NCBI RefSeq assembly: GCF_000245015.1
Contig: NZ_JH600070.1
Coordinates: 1,289,284-1,353,283 of the forward strand
Reading direction: 5' to 3'
From: Beggiatoa alba B18LD
GTDB lineage: Bacteria; Pseudomonadota; Gammaproteobacteria; Beggiatoales; Beggiatoaceae
Length of the DNA: 64,000 nt
Made by a program: the position numbers and the translations under genes. Position 1 is the first letter of the stretch; every line of letters begins with the position of its first letter. The notes below the pieces were generated by a model. That model worked only from the letters and a program-made list of their open reading frames with translations. It ran no database searches and had not been told where the DNA came from. Positions 8,271-16,380 of the stretch are shown here, one piece after another.

Positions 8271-11200
8271 ATGCCTGTTAAACTCACTCGTTTTTTTAGC
8301 ACCCTTTTTTCCATTAAGCCCAACGAGTGGGATAGCGTTTTTTACTTCTTTCTCATTTTCCTCGTTTTTTCCTTTGGAGCAAGTTTTGCGCGTAGCATCG
8401 GCATGGCACTGCTCATCCAAAATTTACCAGGTCAACTCCCTTTAATGTTCATTTTAATCGACCTTTCTGTTATGGTCGGTTCGATGGCATATGCAAAATA
8501 TACAAAAAAAGTCAGTGGTTTACGCATCTTACAATTTTTCTTTATCTCCATGGCAGTTTTTGCCTTTATTATTCAATGTTTACTGATTTTTGTAATCAAT
8601 TGGCTTCCTGCATTAACGTGGATTTATGGACTTTTTTTTGTTGGCTTTTTCTTCTTTTACGTGCTGATATTTATCCATATCGGTAGTGTTGTTGCCTCCT
8701 ATTTCAACGCGGTTCAAGTAAAACGAGTGACAACCGTTATTAATGCAGGTATTCCTATTGGCGGTACATTAGGCGGTTTAGTCCTTGTCTTCTGCTTAAA
8801 AGTTTTACATTTATCACCTAACTACTTAATTATTGTTTTAGGTCTTTCCTGCCTTGGTGTACTTGCTTTACTCAAAGTCGTGAATGCACGCTTAAGTCCA
8901 GTACGCTCCAGTGTGTCAGAAACAAGAGGAATACCAAAAAGTCCCTTTCATGAATTAGTCAGTGCATTTAAATACATCATTAATTCACGACTGATGATTT
9001 ACATGTCATTAGGATTAATATTCTTCGTCATTGCAAATAAACTACTTGAATATCAATATCAAGTGATTATTTACCCTGCAATTTACCCTGATGCCACTTC
9101 ACGTACTTCTTTTTTCGCCCTCTATGAAATTTTTGCCAATTTAACATGGCTATTAATTCAATTATTTGTCACATCACGCTTAATTGTTGGCTTAGGCGTA
9201 GGCGTAACAAATTTGATTTACCCCATGTTAGCCGCCATCGTCAGCCTGAGCTTATGCCTTTATTTCTATTGGAATCCTTACAATGTGGTTGACAATAGCG
9301 TCGGGTTAATGCTCTTACTCGCAGTTATTACACAATTTGTTAATCAAGAAATGCGTGGCGCATTACGTACACCCGCAAATAATTTACTATTTAATGCAAT
9401 TCCACCCAACCAATGGGGGGTTAACAAAGCCTTTTTAAATGGCATTGTGTTTCCATTTTCTACCACATTAGCGGGTAGCTTTTTAATCTTCATGACCAGT
9501 AACAACCAGCTTTTTGATGTTACTGATTTAAGTTACATATTACCCAGTATTGCCCTCATTGCCTCGCTGATTGGTATTGTTATGGCTTTTCCTCAATGGC
9601 GTGCTTATAACGAAGGGGTATTTGGGCTACTAAACCGCCGACTTTTCGATCACAATGCAGATATTAACTCAAGAAAAAGTGGAGATTTACGCCTTGTTAT
9701 CGAAGAAAAACTGAACAGCCATGACCCACATCATGTGATTGCTGCGCTAGAAATGATACGTTTGTTACAGCTAGGACAATTTAGCAATCCCGTAGGCACA
9801 TTAATGCTAAAAGTCCAGCATACGGAACTAGAAGAGACAAAACCACTAGAATTAGAAGCAAAACATTTAGAAATTGACTCCAAACGCTTGAAAAATGAAG
9901 CTAAACATTTGCCAGCAGGTTCAACAGAACGAATAGAATTAGAAGAACAAGTCACTGCATGTCGTAATAAATTAAATCAAACCCGTAATGCATTAGCCAC
10001 AATTAAAAGTAGCCATTTTGATATTAAAAAACACTGTTTGGATACATTAGCAGCACTTCCGCAAACACATACAAATGCTAATTTTTTAATAGAATTACTC
10101 AGCGTTGAATCAGATACAACGATTTTAGCAATCACCTTGAAACATCTATCTTTATTTGGCAATGTGAATTTTAATAATCAAATTGAAAAATTCCTATCGC
10201 ATAACACTCCACAAGTTTTTATTGAGGCTGCACTGTGTTTGCATAATCATCCTGAATATCGCAATAAAAAAGTAGTTGCAGAAAAGATTCTGCAACGCTT
10301 AGAAGAAAATCGGGATTCTGAAGAATTGCCTTTATACCTGTATGCCTTAGGCGAGCTGAAACAACAACAATATATTTTTTACCTATTGCCCTATTTAGAT
10401 AACAGCCCGCGCCCTGATGTGCGTCTTGCTGCCTTAATGGCATATATGCACATGTTAGAGGGACAATTAGACCCATATAAAGACCGTTTAATTACCGCCT
10501 TATCCTCTGAAGACAATCGGATGCGAATTGCGGCGTTACAAGCCTTAAAAGAATGCCAACCCTTAGAAGATTGGACAACTGTGATTGATTTATTAGGCGC
10601 AAAAGACCGCGCCGTTGTGAATGAAAGTAAAGAATTATTACGCTTAAGTTTGGGGGTATGTCGTCATGCCTTAATTAAAGAGTTGTTTAAAGAAGATATT
10701 TCTGTACAACAACGCTTTGAAATCCTTTCGTTAGTTTATACCCGATTGAATGAATTACAAAAAGAACGTTTACGGCAAATGGCAGATAAATCCTTACAAA
10801 TGTTTATTAAAATAAACTGCTTAAGTCGTATTCATCGCCAAAGTAAAGAAAAGGGTAAAGCACATGAATTAATTACTAAATTACTGGAAGAAATGGCAGA
10901 AAATCAATTACTGCAAGTTGTGACTGTTATTACTTATGAAACGGATGGTAATTTAGAATTTTTCCAACGTGTTACACGTGGATTGCTCTCTAATAGTCGC
11001 GCAAATCAAGGTAACGCGCTAGAAGTATTACTCAATGCAGGAGAAAAATATTTAACCGAACGGATTGTTAAATATTTCGATGAACGTTTTACAGATATTC
11101 ATGTTTATCATCGAGTGCATTTATTGTTATATGACGAACCGTTAGATATTACAGAAAGCAACTACGATACACATTTATTTTTGCTTAATAATGACTTATT

Positions 11201-11321
11201 AAAGGCTTGCTTGTTTTACAGCTATAAAGATCAAGTGCAAATGCCTCGCTTAGTTTTGACAAAAAAATCCCGCGAATTGCTCATCGATAAACCGCAAAAA
11301 AAGAAAGCTGTCGCCGCATAA
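8271..11321 (+). CDS. ATP/ADP-translocase-like membrane protein with HEAT repeats
   Basis: The 1016 residues divide into three parts. Residues 1 to about 455 hold roughly 10-12 membrane helices in an MFS-like arrangement related to the nucleotide transporter (NTT/Npt) family (FARSIGMALLIQNLPGQLP, NAGIPIGGTLGG). Residues about 515-585 are a charged coiled coil with LEAKHLE/KNEAKHLP repeats. Residues about 590-860 are HEAT-like helical repeats (PDVRLAALMAYMHML, NRMRIAALQALKEC). The C-terminus is lysine-rich. Eukaryote-parasite NTTs exchange ATP, but the substrate of this bacterial-type branch is unknown, so transport of nucleotides should not be assumed. It is likely cotranscribed with the cNMP-binding protein. 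Confidence 0.8.
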   Translation: MPVKLTRFFSTLFSIKPNEWDSVFYFFLIFLVFSFGASFARSIGMALLIQNLPGQLPLMFILIDLSVMVGSMAYAKYTKKVSGLRILQFFFISMAVFAFIIQCLLIFVINWLPALTWIYGLFFVGFFFFYVLIFIHIGSVVASYFNAVQVKRVTTVINAGIPIGGTLGGLVLVFCLKVLHLSPNYLIIVLGLSCLGVLALLKVVNARLSPVRSSVSETRGIPKSPFHELVSAFKYIINSRLMIYMSLGLIFFVIANKLLEYQYQVIIYPAIYPDATSRTSFFALYEIFANLTWLLIQLFVTSRLIVGLGVGVTNLIYPMLAAIVSLSLCLYFYWNPYNVVDNSVGLMLLLAVITQFVNQEMRGALRTPANNLLFNAIPPNQWGVNKAFLNGIVFPFSTTLAGSFLIFMTSNNQLFDVTDLSYILPSIALIASLIGIVMAFPQWRAYNEGVFGLLNRRLFDHNADINSRKSGDLRLVIEEKLNSHDPHHVIAALEMIRLLQLGQFSNPVGTLMLKVQHTELEETKPLELEAKHLEIDSKRLKNEAKHLPAGSTERIELEEQVTACRNKLNQTRNALATIKSSHFDIKKHCLDTLAALPQTHTNANFLIELLSVESDTTILAITLKHLSLFGNVNFNNQIEKFLSHNTPQVFIEAALCLHNHPEYRNKKVVAEKILQRLEENRDSEELPLYLYALGELKQQQYIFYLLPYLDNSPRPDVRLAALMAYMHMLEGQLDPYKDRLITALSSEDNRMRIAALQALKECQPLEDWTTVIDLLGAKDRAVVNESKELLRLSLGVCRHALIKELFKEDISVQQRFEILSLVYTRLNELQKERLRQMADKSLQMFIKINCLSRIHRQSKEKGKAHELITKLLEEMAENQLLQVVTVITYETDGNLEFFQRVTRGLLSNSRANQGNALEVLLNAGEKYLTERIVKYFDERFTDIHVYHRVHLLLYDEPLDITESNYDTHLFLLNNDLLKACLFYSYKDQVQMPRLVLTKKSRELLIDKPQKKKAVAA

Positions 11322-11342
11322 TAAACTGTTTTTTTAAAGATT

Positions 11343-11399
11343 AAAGGTATCTCTATATTTTACAGAAAGACACTTTCTGATAAAACAAGCGATACCTTT
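11343..11399 (+). terminator. Putative terminator after the transporter gene
   Basis: AAAGGTATC (11343-11351) pairs with GATACCTTT (11391-11399), followed by more T. An inner hairpin CAGAAAG/CTTTCTG fills the loop. It starts 22 bases past the stop at 11321. Confidence 0.55.
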
Positions 11400-11448
11400 T
11401 TGTTTTCTACTTCCCTTGCTACGTAATTAAATTAATATATACTAATAT

Positions 11449-11458
11449 ACTAATTAGT
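11449..11458. promoter_or_regulatory. Palindrome in the osmC-like gene promoter
   Basis: ACTAATTAGT is a perfect 10-base palindrome preceded by the partial copies ATACTAATATACTAAT (11440-11455). It lies 25 bases before the ATG at 11483, between a possible -10 and the GGGG Shine-Dalgarno. Possible operator; no regulator is identified. Confidence 0.3.
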
Positions 11459-11482
11459 AATGCAATCAAAGGGGATAAACTC

Positions 11483-11893
11483 ATGGACATTAATGTACAT
11501 TTTGGCGAAGGTTTACAAGTGATTACGGAATTTGATGGATTCCATGTGTTAGCTGACCAACCGAAAGACAATGGTGGACAAGGAACAGCACCCGACCCAT
11601 TTTCTTATTTTTTAAGCAGTTTAGCGGCATGTGCAGGATTTTTCGTTTTACGTTTTTGCCAATCGCGTCAATTAGAAATAGCAGATATTCGCCTGAGTTT
11701 GCATAGTAGCCGTGACCCTGCCAGCCATCGCTTAACAGATATTGCAATGACAATACATGTCCCTGAAAGTTTTCCACAAAAATATTTATCTGCGTTAGTA
11801 CGTGCGACAAACGAATGTAGTGTTAAAAAAGTCTTAGCTGACCCACCAACAATTAGCGTTAATGCAAAAGTGATGGAAAGCACAACCGCATAA
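11483..11893 (+). CDS. OsmC-family protein
   Basis: The 136-residue protein has the OsmC/YhfA fold pattern: DPFSYFLSSLAACAGFFVLRFC (one conserved Cys in LAACAG, a second in NECSVKKVL). These two cysteines form the peroxidatic/resolving pair in OsmC and Ohr thiol peroxidases. The short N-terminal region and lack of an Ohr signature favour a YhfA-like protein over Ohr. ATG 11483 is preceded by AAAGGGG. It is a single gene ending at a long inverted-repeat region that separates it from the convergent exporter operon. Confidence 0.85.
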   Translation: MDINVHFGEGLQVITEFDGFHVLADQPKDNGGQGTAPDPFSYFLSSLAACAGFFVLRFCQSRQLEIADIRLSLHSSRDPASHRLTDIAMTIHVPESFPQKYLSALVRATNECSVKKVLADPPTISVNAKVMESTTA

Positions 11894-11934
11894 TTTTTTT
11901 ATTTTCTGTTTGACCTTACTTTAATCAGCAAGAT

Positions 11935-12098
11935 TAAAACACTGTCTGAATCAGGATTTTCAGGATTAACAGAATTTAAAACCCTTAAACCCAAAAAGTC
12001 AGGCGAATCACGCTTTTTAATTCTGCTAATTCTGAAAATTCTGTGAATTCTGATTCAGACAAGCTGTTGTCTTTTTAAAAAATTCCCAGAACTCAGGT
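11935..12098. repeat. Family-B repeat forming a long inverted structure
   Basis: The left arm begins GTCTGAATCAGGATTTTCAG and runs as CAGGATTNN nonamers. The right arm is the complementary series TTCTGCTAA TTCTGAAAA TTCTGTGAA ending TTCTGATTCAGAC, then the right end (AGAACTCAGGT). The two arms can pair over more than 35 bases. It lies between convergent genes, where it could also end transcription from both sides. Confidence 0.75.
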
Positions 12099-12101
12099 AG
12101 C

Positions 12102-13238
12102 TTAATCCAAAGTTTCCCGATATTTCAACATACCAATCACAATAACAACAATCGTAAAAATCAGAATAGGGATTAAATGCGAGAGGCTTTCAGTAAAATT
12201 ATTACCTTTTAATAATATCCCACGAACTAAACGTAAAAAGTGCGTCAGCGGTAAACACTCACCGATAACTTGCGCCCAGTTCGGCATTCCACGAAAAGGA
12301 AACATAAAACCAGAAAGTAAGATAGAGGGGAGAAAGAAGAAAAACGCCATTTGCATGGCTTGGAGTTGATTACGGGCAATGGTCGAGTAAGTAATTCCAA
12401 CCGCTAAATTTGCCGCAATAAAAACAAGGCTAATTAAGAGCAATAAGCCAATACTGCCCAACATAGGCACATGAAACAATAAGCGGGCAGCAACAAGAAT
12501 TAAACCCACTTGAATATAACCAATAAGAATATAAGGCACAATTTTTCCCATCATCACTTCTAACGGACGCACGGGCATTGCCAGCAAATTTTCCATTGTC
12601 CCACGCTCCCGCTCTCGCGTAATCGCTAACGCGGTAATCATCACCATCGTCATGGTTAAAACCACGCCCATTAATCCCGGCACGATATTGTATTGAGTAA
12701 TCCCTTCAGGGTTATATAAACGGTGCATTCGTAGTTCTACCGCTGGGGCTTGGCTATGTAAATAGTCCAATGCGCCGTTTAAATCACGGTCTAAACCTGT
12801 TTGTACAATTGCTGTAAGGGCAGAAAGCGCGTTACTGGTCGCAGCGGGGTCAGTCGCATCCGCTTGTAATAACAAAACAGGACGTGTTCCACGCACGAGG
12901 TCACGGGAAAAATTGGGCGGAATAATAATCGCAAATTGAATATCGCCCCGTTGCAATAAATTAGTTAACTCGTTTTCAGTGGCGGGCGTGCTGACAATTT
13001 GAAAATAACCGCTGTAACGAATAGCGTTTAGTAATGTTCTGGCGTGTGGGCTGTGGTCAGCTTGTAAAACGGCAGTGGGTAAGCGTTTTGGGTCAGAATT
13101 GATAGCAAAACCGAATAAAGTGAGTTGTATTAAAGGAATGCCGATAATCATGCCAAAGGTTAAACGGTCACGTCGCATTTGAATGAATTCTTTAACCACA
13201 ATTGCCCACCAACGATGCAGGGTAAAACGGGTTTTCAT
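12102..13238 (-). CDS. ABC-2 type exporter permease
   Basis: The 378-residue permease has one N-terminal membrane helix (about 28-48). A large extracytoplasmic domain (about 50-180; ADHSPHARTLLNAI, FAIIIPPNFSRDL) follows, then a C-terminal cluster of five helices, the layout of the YhhJ/YbhS/YbhR family. ERERGTMENLLAMPVRP is the typical coupling segment. The substrate is unknown; related pumps export drugs or lipophilic compounds with an HlyD-type adaptor, which is not seen here. ATG 13238 overlaps the ATPase stop as ATGA. Confidence 0.9.
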   Translation of the reverse strand: MKTRFTLHRWWAIVVKEFIQMRRDRLTFGMIIGIPLIQLTLFGFAINSDPKRLPTAVLQADHSPHARTLLNAIRYSGYFQIVSTPATENELTNLLQRGDIQFAIIIPPNFSRDLVRGTRPVLLLQADATDPAATSNALSALTAIVQTGLDRDLNGALDYLHSQAPAVELRMHRLYNPEGITQYNIVPGLMGVVLTMTMVMITALAITRERERGTMENLLAMPVRPLEVMMGKIVPYILIGYIQVGLILVAARLLFHVPMLGSIGLLLLISLVFIAANLAVGITYSTIARNQLQAMQMAFFFFLPSILLSGFMFPFRGMPNWAQVIGECLPLTHFLRLVRGILLKGNNFTESLSHLIPILIFTIVVIVIGMLKYRETLD

Positions 13239-14194
13239 AAGCTGGTATCCTGCGCACTTTGCATAAGACTAATAAAAACATCTTCCAAATTCGGCTGGGT
13301 CAGTGTCCATTGATAACGCGGGTCTTGTTGATAAGGTTGCAAACTCTCATTTAAGGCTTGAGCATTGCGCCCACTGATATGTAATTGATTGCCAAACGCA
13401 ACAGCTTGTTCAATCGCGGGGAGTTGTTTTAATTGTGCTTGTAATTGCCAAAGCGCGGAACCGCTGACTATCCACGTGTTCAAACCTGAGCCTGTTATCA
13501 CTTCCTGCACTGTGCCATCGGCAAGTAAATTACCATAAGCAATATACGCAAGACGATGACAACGTTCCGCTTCATCCATATAGTGCGTACTAACTAATGT
13601 CGTCATACCATTAGCGGCGAGCTGATGAATTTGTTCCCAAAAATCACGGCGGGCGGCGGGGTCAACGCCTGCAGTGGGTTCGTCGAGTAATAATAGTTGT
13701 GGTTCATGCAGAAGACACGCCGCCAACGCAAGGCGTTGTTTCCAACCACCTGATAAAACGCCCGCGAGTTGGCTGGCACGAGTGCTTAAGCCTAATTGTT
13801 CTAAACTGGCTGAAACACGTTGTCGACGGTTATTGAGATGGTAAAGACGGGCGATAAAATCGAGATTTTCTCGAATAGTTAAATCTTCATATAAACTAAA
13901 TTTTTGCGTCATATAACCGACTTTTTGCTTAATTTGGTTAGAATCTCGCAAAATGTCGTAATTAAGGCAAACCCCTTGCCCCGTGTCGGGTGTGAGTAAC
14001 CCACACAACATGCGCATTGTCGTGGTTTTTCCGCTGCCATTAGGACCTAGAAAACCATAAATTTCACCGCGTTTGATACGCAGGGCTAAATTATTGACAA
14101 CACAACGTGTACCAAATGTTTTACTGAGTTGCGAGACATCAATCACAAACTCGTTTGTCGCATCTGTGGGGCGTAGATTAATGAGGGCTGGCAT
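13235..14194 (-). CDS. ABC exporter ATP-binding protein
   Basis: An ABC ATPase of the DrrA/YbhF type: Walker A GPNGSGKTTT, Q-loop YMTQKFSLYEDLT, signature LSGGWKQRLALA, Walker B LLLLDEPTAGVDP, H-loop STHYMDEAERC. The C-terminal about 90 residues form the extension common in drug-export ATPases. The signature has W where E/M is usual (SGGWKQR), a variant known in YbhF-like proteins. ATG 14194, ten bases after the tautomerase stop, is preferred; the frame stays open to an ATG at 14239, which would overlap the tautomerase gene. It forms a complete exporter with the permease. Confidence 0.9.
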   Translation of the reverse strand: MPALINLRPTDATNEFVIDVSQLSKTFGTRCVVNNLALRIKRGEIYGFLGPNGSGKTTTMRMLCGLLTPDTGQGVCLNYDILRDSNQIKQKVGYMTQKFSLYEDLTIRENLDFIARLYHLNNRRQRVSASLEQLGLSTRASQLAGVLSGGWKQRLALAACLLHEPQLLLLDEPTAGVDPAARRDFWEQIHQLAANGMTTLVSTHYMDEAERCHRLAYIAYGNLLADGTVQEVITGSGLNTWIVSGSALWQLQAQLKQLPAIEQAVAFGNQLHISGRNAQALNESLQPYQQDPRYQWTLTQPNLEDVFISLMQSAQDTSL

Positions 14195-14204
14195 GAGTGT
14201 TGAA

Positions 14205-14414
14205 CTATTGCTTATTGAGTTGTTGTTTTTTCCAATCATCCGTTAAGCAACCTGCAAATCCCCAATTTTCTTCTGCAATTTCTTGAATAACGATATGGGT
14301 ATGTTCTGGTTTTTTACCTAAGATACGCACCAGTGAATCAGTGATTTCTTGAACGAGTTGTTGTTTTTGTTCGCGGGTAATACCTTGAATAACTTGTATA
14401 TTAATGTATGGCAT
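14205..14414 (-). CDS. 4-oxalocrotonate tautomerase family protein
   Basis: The 69-residue product begins MPYINIQVIQG, so processing of Met exposes the catalytic Pro1 of the tautomerase superfamily. LVQEITDSLVRILGK and HTHIVIQEIAEENWGF are the family core; the isomerisation substrate is not evident. ATG 14414 is chosen because Pro must be residue 2 and an AAAGG lies upstream; the open frame continues to 14459. First gene of a three-gene unit with the ABC exporter. No aromatic meta-cleavage genes are nearby, so a catabolic role is not supported. Confidence 0.88.
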   Translation of the reverse strand: MPYINIQVIQGITREQKQQLVQEITDSLVRILGKKPEHTHIVIQEIAEENWGFAGCLTDDWKKQQLNKQ

Positions 14415-14534
14415 AAAAGTACCTTTAAGTTTCGTAAAGACTACTGAATTATATGACAAGTATTATTTCTCAATAAAAAATGATTTGGTAGTGCTCAGGA
14501 TTTAAAAGCGTCATTCGCATTAATTTTTTGTTTT

Positions 14535-14583
14535 AACCTAAGTTCTGCGAATTTTATTTTATAAAACTCGCAGAATTGGAGTT
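14535..14583. repeat. Minimal family-B derivative: two ends only
   Basis: AACCTAAGTTCTGCGAATTT joins almost directly to TATAAAACTCGCAGAATTGGAGTT, leaving about 49 bases with inverted ends and no interior. Upstream sequence (CTCAGGATTTAAAAGCGT) looks like further decayed family-B material. This looks like an internal-deletion product. Confidence 0.6.
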
Positions 14584-14589
14584 ATATTA

Positions 14590-14632
14590 ACAAGCTATAG
14601 CTTGTATTTTATAAATACAGGCTATAATATGT
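14590..14632 (+). promoter_or_regulatory. hipBA promoter with paired operator-like sites
   Basis: ACAAGCTATAGCTTGT (14590-14605) is a perfect 16-base palindrome. A related sequence ACAGGCTATAATATGT (14617-14632) begins 27 bases further on and contains TATAAT (14623-14628). CTTGTA at 14601-14606 is 16 bases before that -10, so the two sites overlap the -35 and -10 regions. This layout fits autorepression by the XRE protein encoded just downstream. Confidence 0.55.
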
Positions 14633-14673
14633 ATTAAATAATTCTTTTAAAAATTTAAGGTTAACCGCTCGTT

Positions 14674-15036
14674 ATGGAATTTTCTATTAAAATTTTGAAT
14701 CAATTACGTCCCATCTTGCGTAGCTTTCGTAAAGCGCAAAAACTAACACAAACAGATATTGCGAAGCGGTTGGGCATTACTCAACAAAGCTATGCGCAAT
14801 TAGAAGCAAACCCTGCTACCGCGAGTTTAGAAAGACTCTTTAAAGTGTTGGCTATATTAGAAGTCGATATTATTTTGAGAGAAAGAGTAGTAGATGTTAC
14901 AAAGGTTATTCCTGATATGAAAAACCTTGCGTCTCTGAGTCAGGCAAATTTAGATGCTACAAAGGTTATTCCTGATATTTTTGATATAAAAAAAGAATTA
15001 TCATATGCGTTTGATAGTTTAAAGAAAAAGCGGTGA
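14674..15036 (+). CDS. hipB: HipB-like XRE antitoxin / repressor
   Basis: A 120-residue protein with an XRE helix-turn-helix at about residues 15-65 (LTQTDIAKRLGITQQSYAQLE) that should bind the upstream palindromes and neutralise HipA. Its C-terminal tail is longer than in E. coli HipB and contains a repeated segment, VDVTKVIPDM and LDATKVIPDI, 20 residues apart. The DNA repeat is 28 bases (14891-14918 and 14951-14978) with one mismatch. It ends 3 bases before hipA, the usual antitoxin-toxin order. Confidence 0.88.
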   Translation: MEFSIKILNQLRPILRSFRKAQKLTQTDIAKRLGITQQSYAQLEANPATASLERLFKVLAILEVDIILRERVVDVTKVIPDMKNLASLSQANLDATKVIPDIFDIKKELSYAFDSLKKKR

Positions 15037-15039
15037 TAC

Positions 15040-16353
15040 ATGGGGAAAAGTTTACAAACACTGAATGTTTTGACAAATGGTGTTCTTGTTGGAAAATGGG
15101 AATACACGCAAAATAAAGATAGCTTTGTTTACGACAATAATTGGGTTAAACATGGCTATCCCTTGTCTCTCTCTTTACCTTTCACCGCAGATAATCAACG
15201 TTATCAAGGAGAAGTTGTTACTAACTTCTTTGATAATCTATTACCTGACAGCGATGTAATTCGCCGTCGTCTAGCTGTTCGTCACCGTGCAACAGACACT
15301 TCGCCATTTCAACTCCTAGCGACTATTGGACGTGATTGCGTTGGCGCAATCCAACTATTACCGCCTGATAAAATACCGACCGATTTACAAACCATTCAAG
15401 GAAAACTGCTAGATAATTCTGAAATTTCACAATTATTGAAAAATATCACCGTAAAAAATAGTTTTAACGAATTTGAAGAAGATTTACGTATTTCAATTGC
15501 AGGTGCACAGGAAAAAACAGCATTACTTTTTCATAATCAACAATGGTTATTACCACAAGGAAGTACACCCAGCACACATATTTTTAAATTACCGATAGGG
15601 TTGGTTGGTAATACACAAGCGGATATGCAAACCTCTGTAGAAAATGAGTGGTTATGCTCAAAAATTGTTCAGGCTTACGGAATAGACATTGCACAGTGTG
15701 AAATCGCACAATTTGAAGAACAAAAAGTGTTGATTGTAGAACGCTTTGATAGAAAGCTTGCGAGTAATCAACAATGGATTTTACGCCTTCCTCAAGAGGA
15801 TTTTTGCCAAGCGTTAGGCGTATCATCACTGCATAAATATCAAGCAGAAGGCGGAGCAGGGATTGCGGATATTATGCGAATTTTAAATAGTTCTGAGCAA
15901 GCAACAGAAGACCGTAAAACTTTTTTTAAATCACAACTCATTTTTTGGTTATTAGCCGCTTGCGATGGACATGCGAAGAATTTTAGTATTTTTCATTTAC
16001 CTAACGGTAATTATAGGCTAACGCCATTATATGATGTTTTATCTTTTCATCCCATTGCTGTAACAGGCAAAAATAAAATACCTTTTCAAAAATTAAAGTT
16101 AGCAATAGCGGTGCGGGGAAAAAGTGGGAATCACTATTTAGTCAGCAAAATTCAACGACGACACTGGCTTGAACAGGCTAATCAAGTGGGACTTGGTGAG
16201 AAAACGGCTGAAATAATCCTTGAAGAATTACACAATTCAACAGAGCAGGTATTAACAAGTGTTGAAAAATGCTTACCCCCTAATTTTCCACTAAACCTTG
16301 CAGAAACGATTTTCAACGGGATTCGCAAACAAGGTGCGTTGCTCTTCCATTAA
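15040..16353 (+). CDS. hipA: HipA-family serine/threonine kinase toxin
   Basis: The 437 residues match full-length HipA, the toxin kinase (E. coli HipA phosphorylates glutamyl-tRNA synthetase and induces persistence). The N-terminal NFFDNLLPDS region, SIAGAQEKTALL (activation-loop Ser), THIFKLP (ATP Lys), DGHAKNFSIF (catalytic Asp) and TPLYDVLS (Mg-binding Asp) are all intact, so the kinase should be active. It is cotranscribed with hipB and convergent with the hydrogenase operon, from which it is separated by only 27 bases. Confidence 0.93.
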   Translation: MGKSLQTLNVLTNGVLVGKWEYTQNKDSFVYDNNWVKHGYPLSLSLPFTADNQRYQGEVVTNFFDNLLPDSDVIRRRLAVRHRATDTSPFQLLATIGRDCVGAIQLLPPDKIPTDLQTIQGKLLDNSEISQLLKNITVKNSFNEFEEDLRISIAGAQEKTALLFHNQQWLLPQGSTPSTHIFKLPIGLVGNTQADMQTSVENEWLCSKIVQAYGIDIAQCEIAQFEEQKVLIVERFDRKLASNQQWILRLPQEDFCQALGVSSLHKYQAEGGAGIADIMRILNSSEQATEDRKTFFKSQLIFWLLAACDGHAKNFSIFHLPNGNYRLTPLYDVLSFHPIAVTGKNKIPFQKLKLAIAVRGKSGNHYLVSKIQRRHWLEQANQVGLGEKTAEIILEELHNSTEQVLTSVEKCLPPNFPLNLAETIFNGIRKQGALLFH

Positions 16354-16380
16354 CGCACCTTACCCTTAACCCTTCCTTAC

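Noticed and set aside
14205-14239. Upstream start at 14239 for the exporter ATPase
   Set aside because: The added 15 residues are the tautomerase gene read in another frame and have no ABC similarity.
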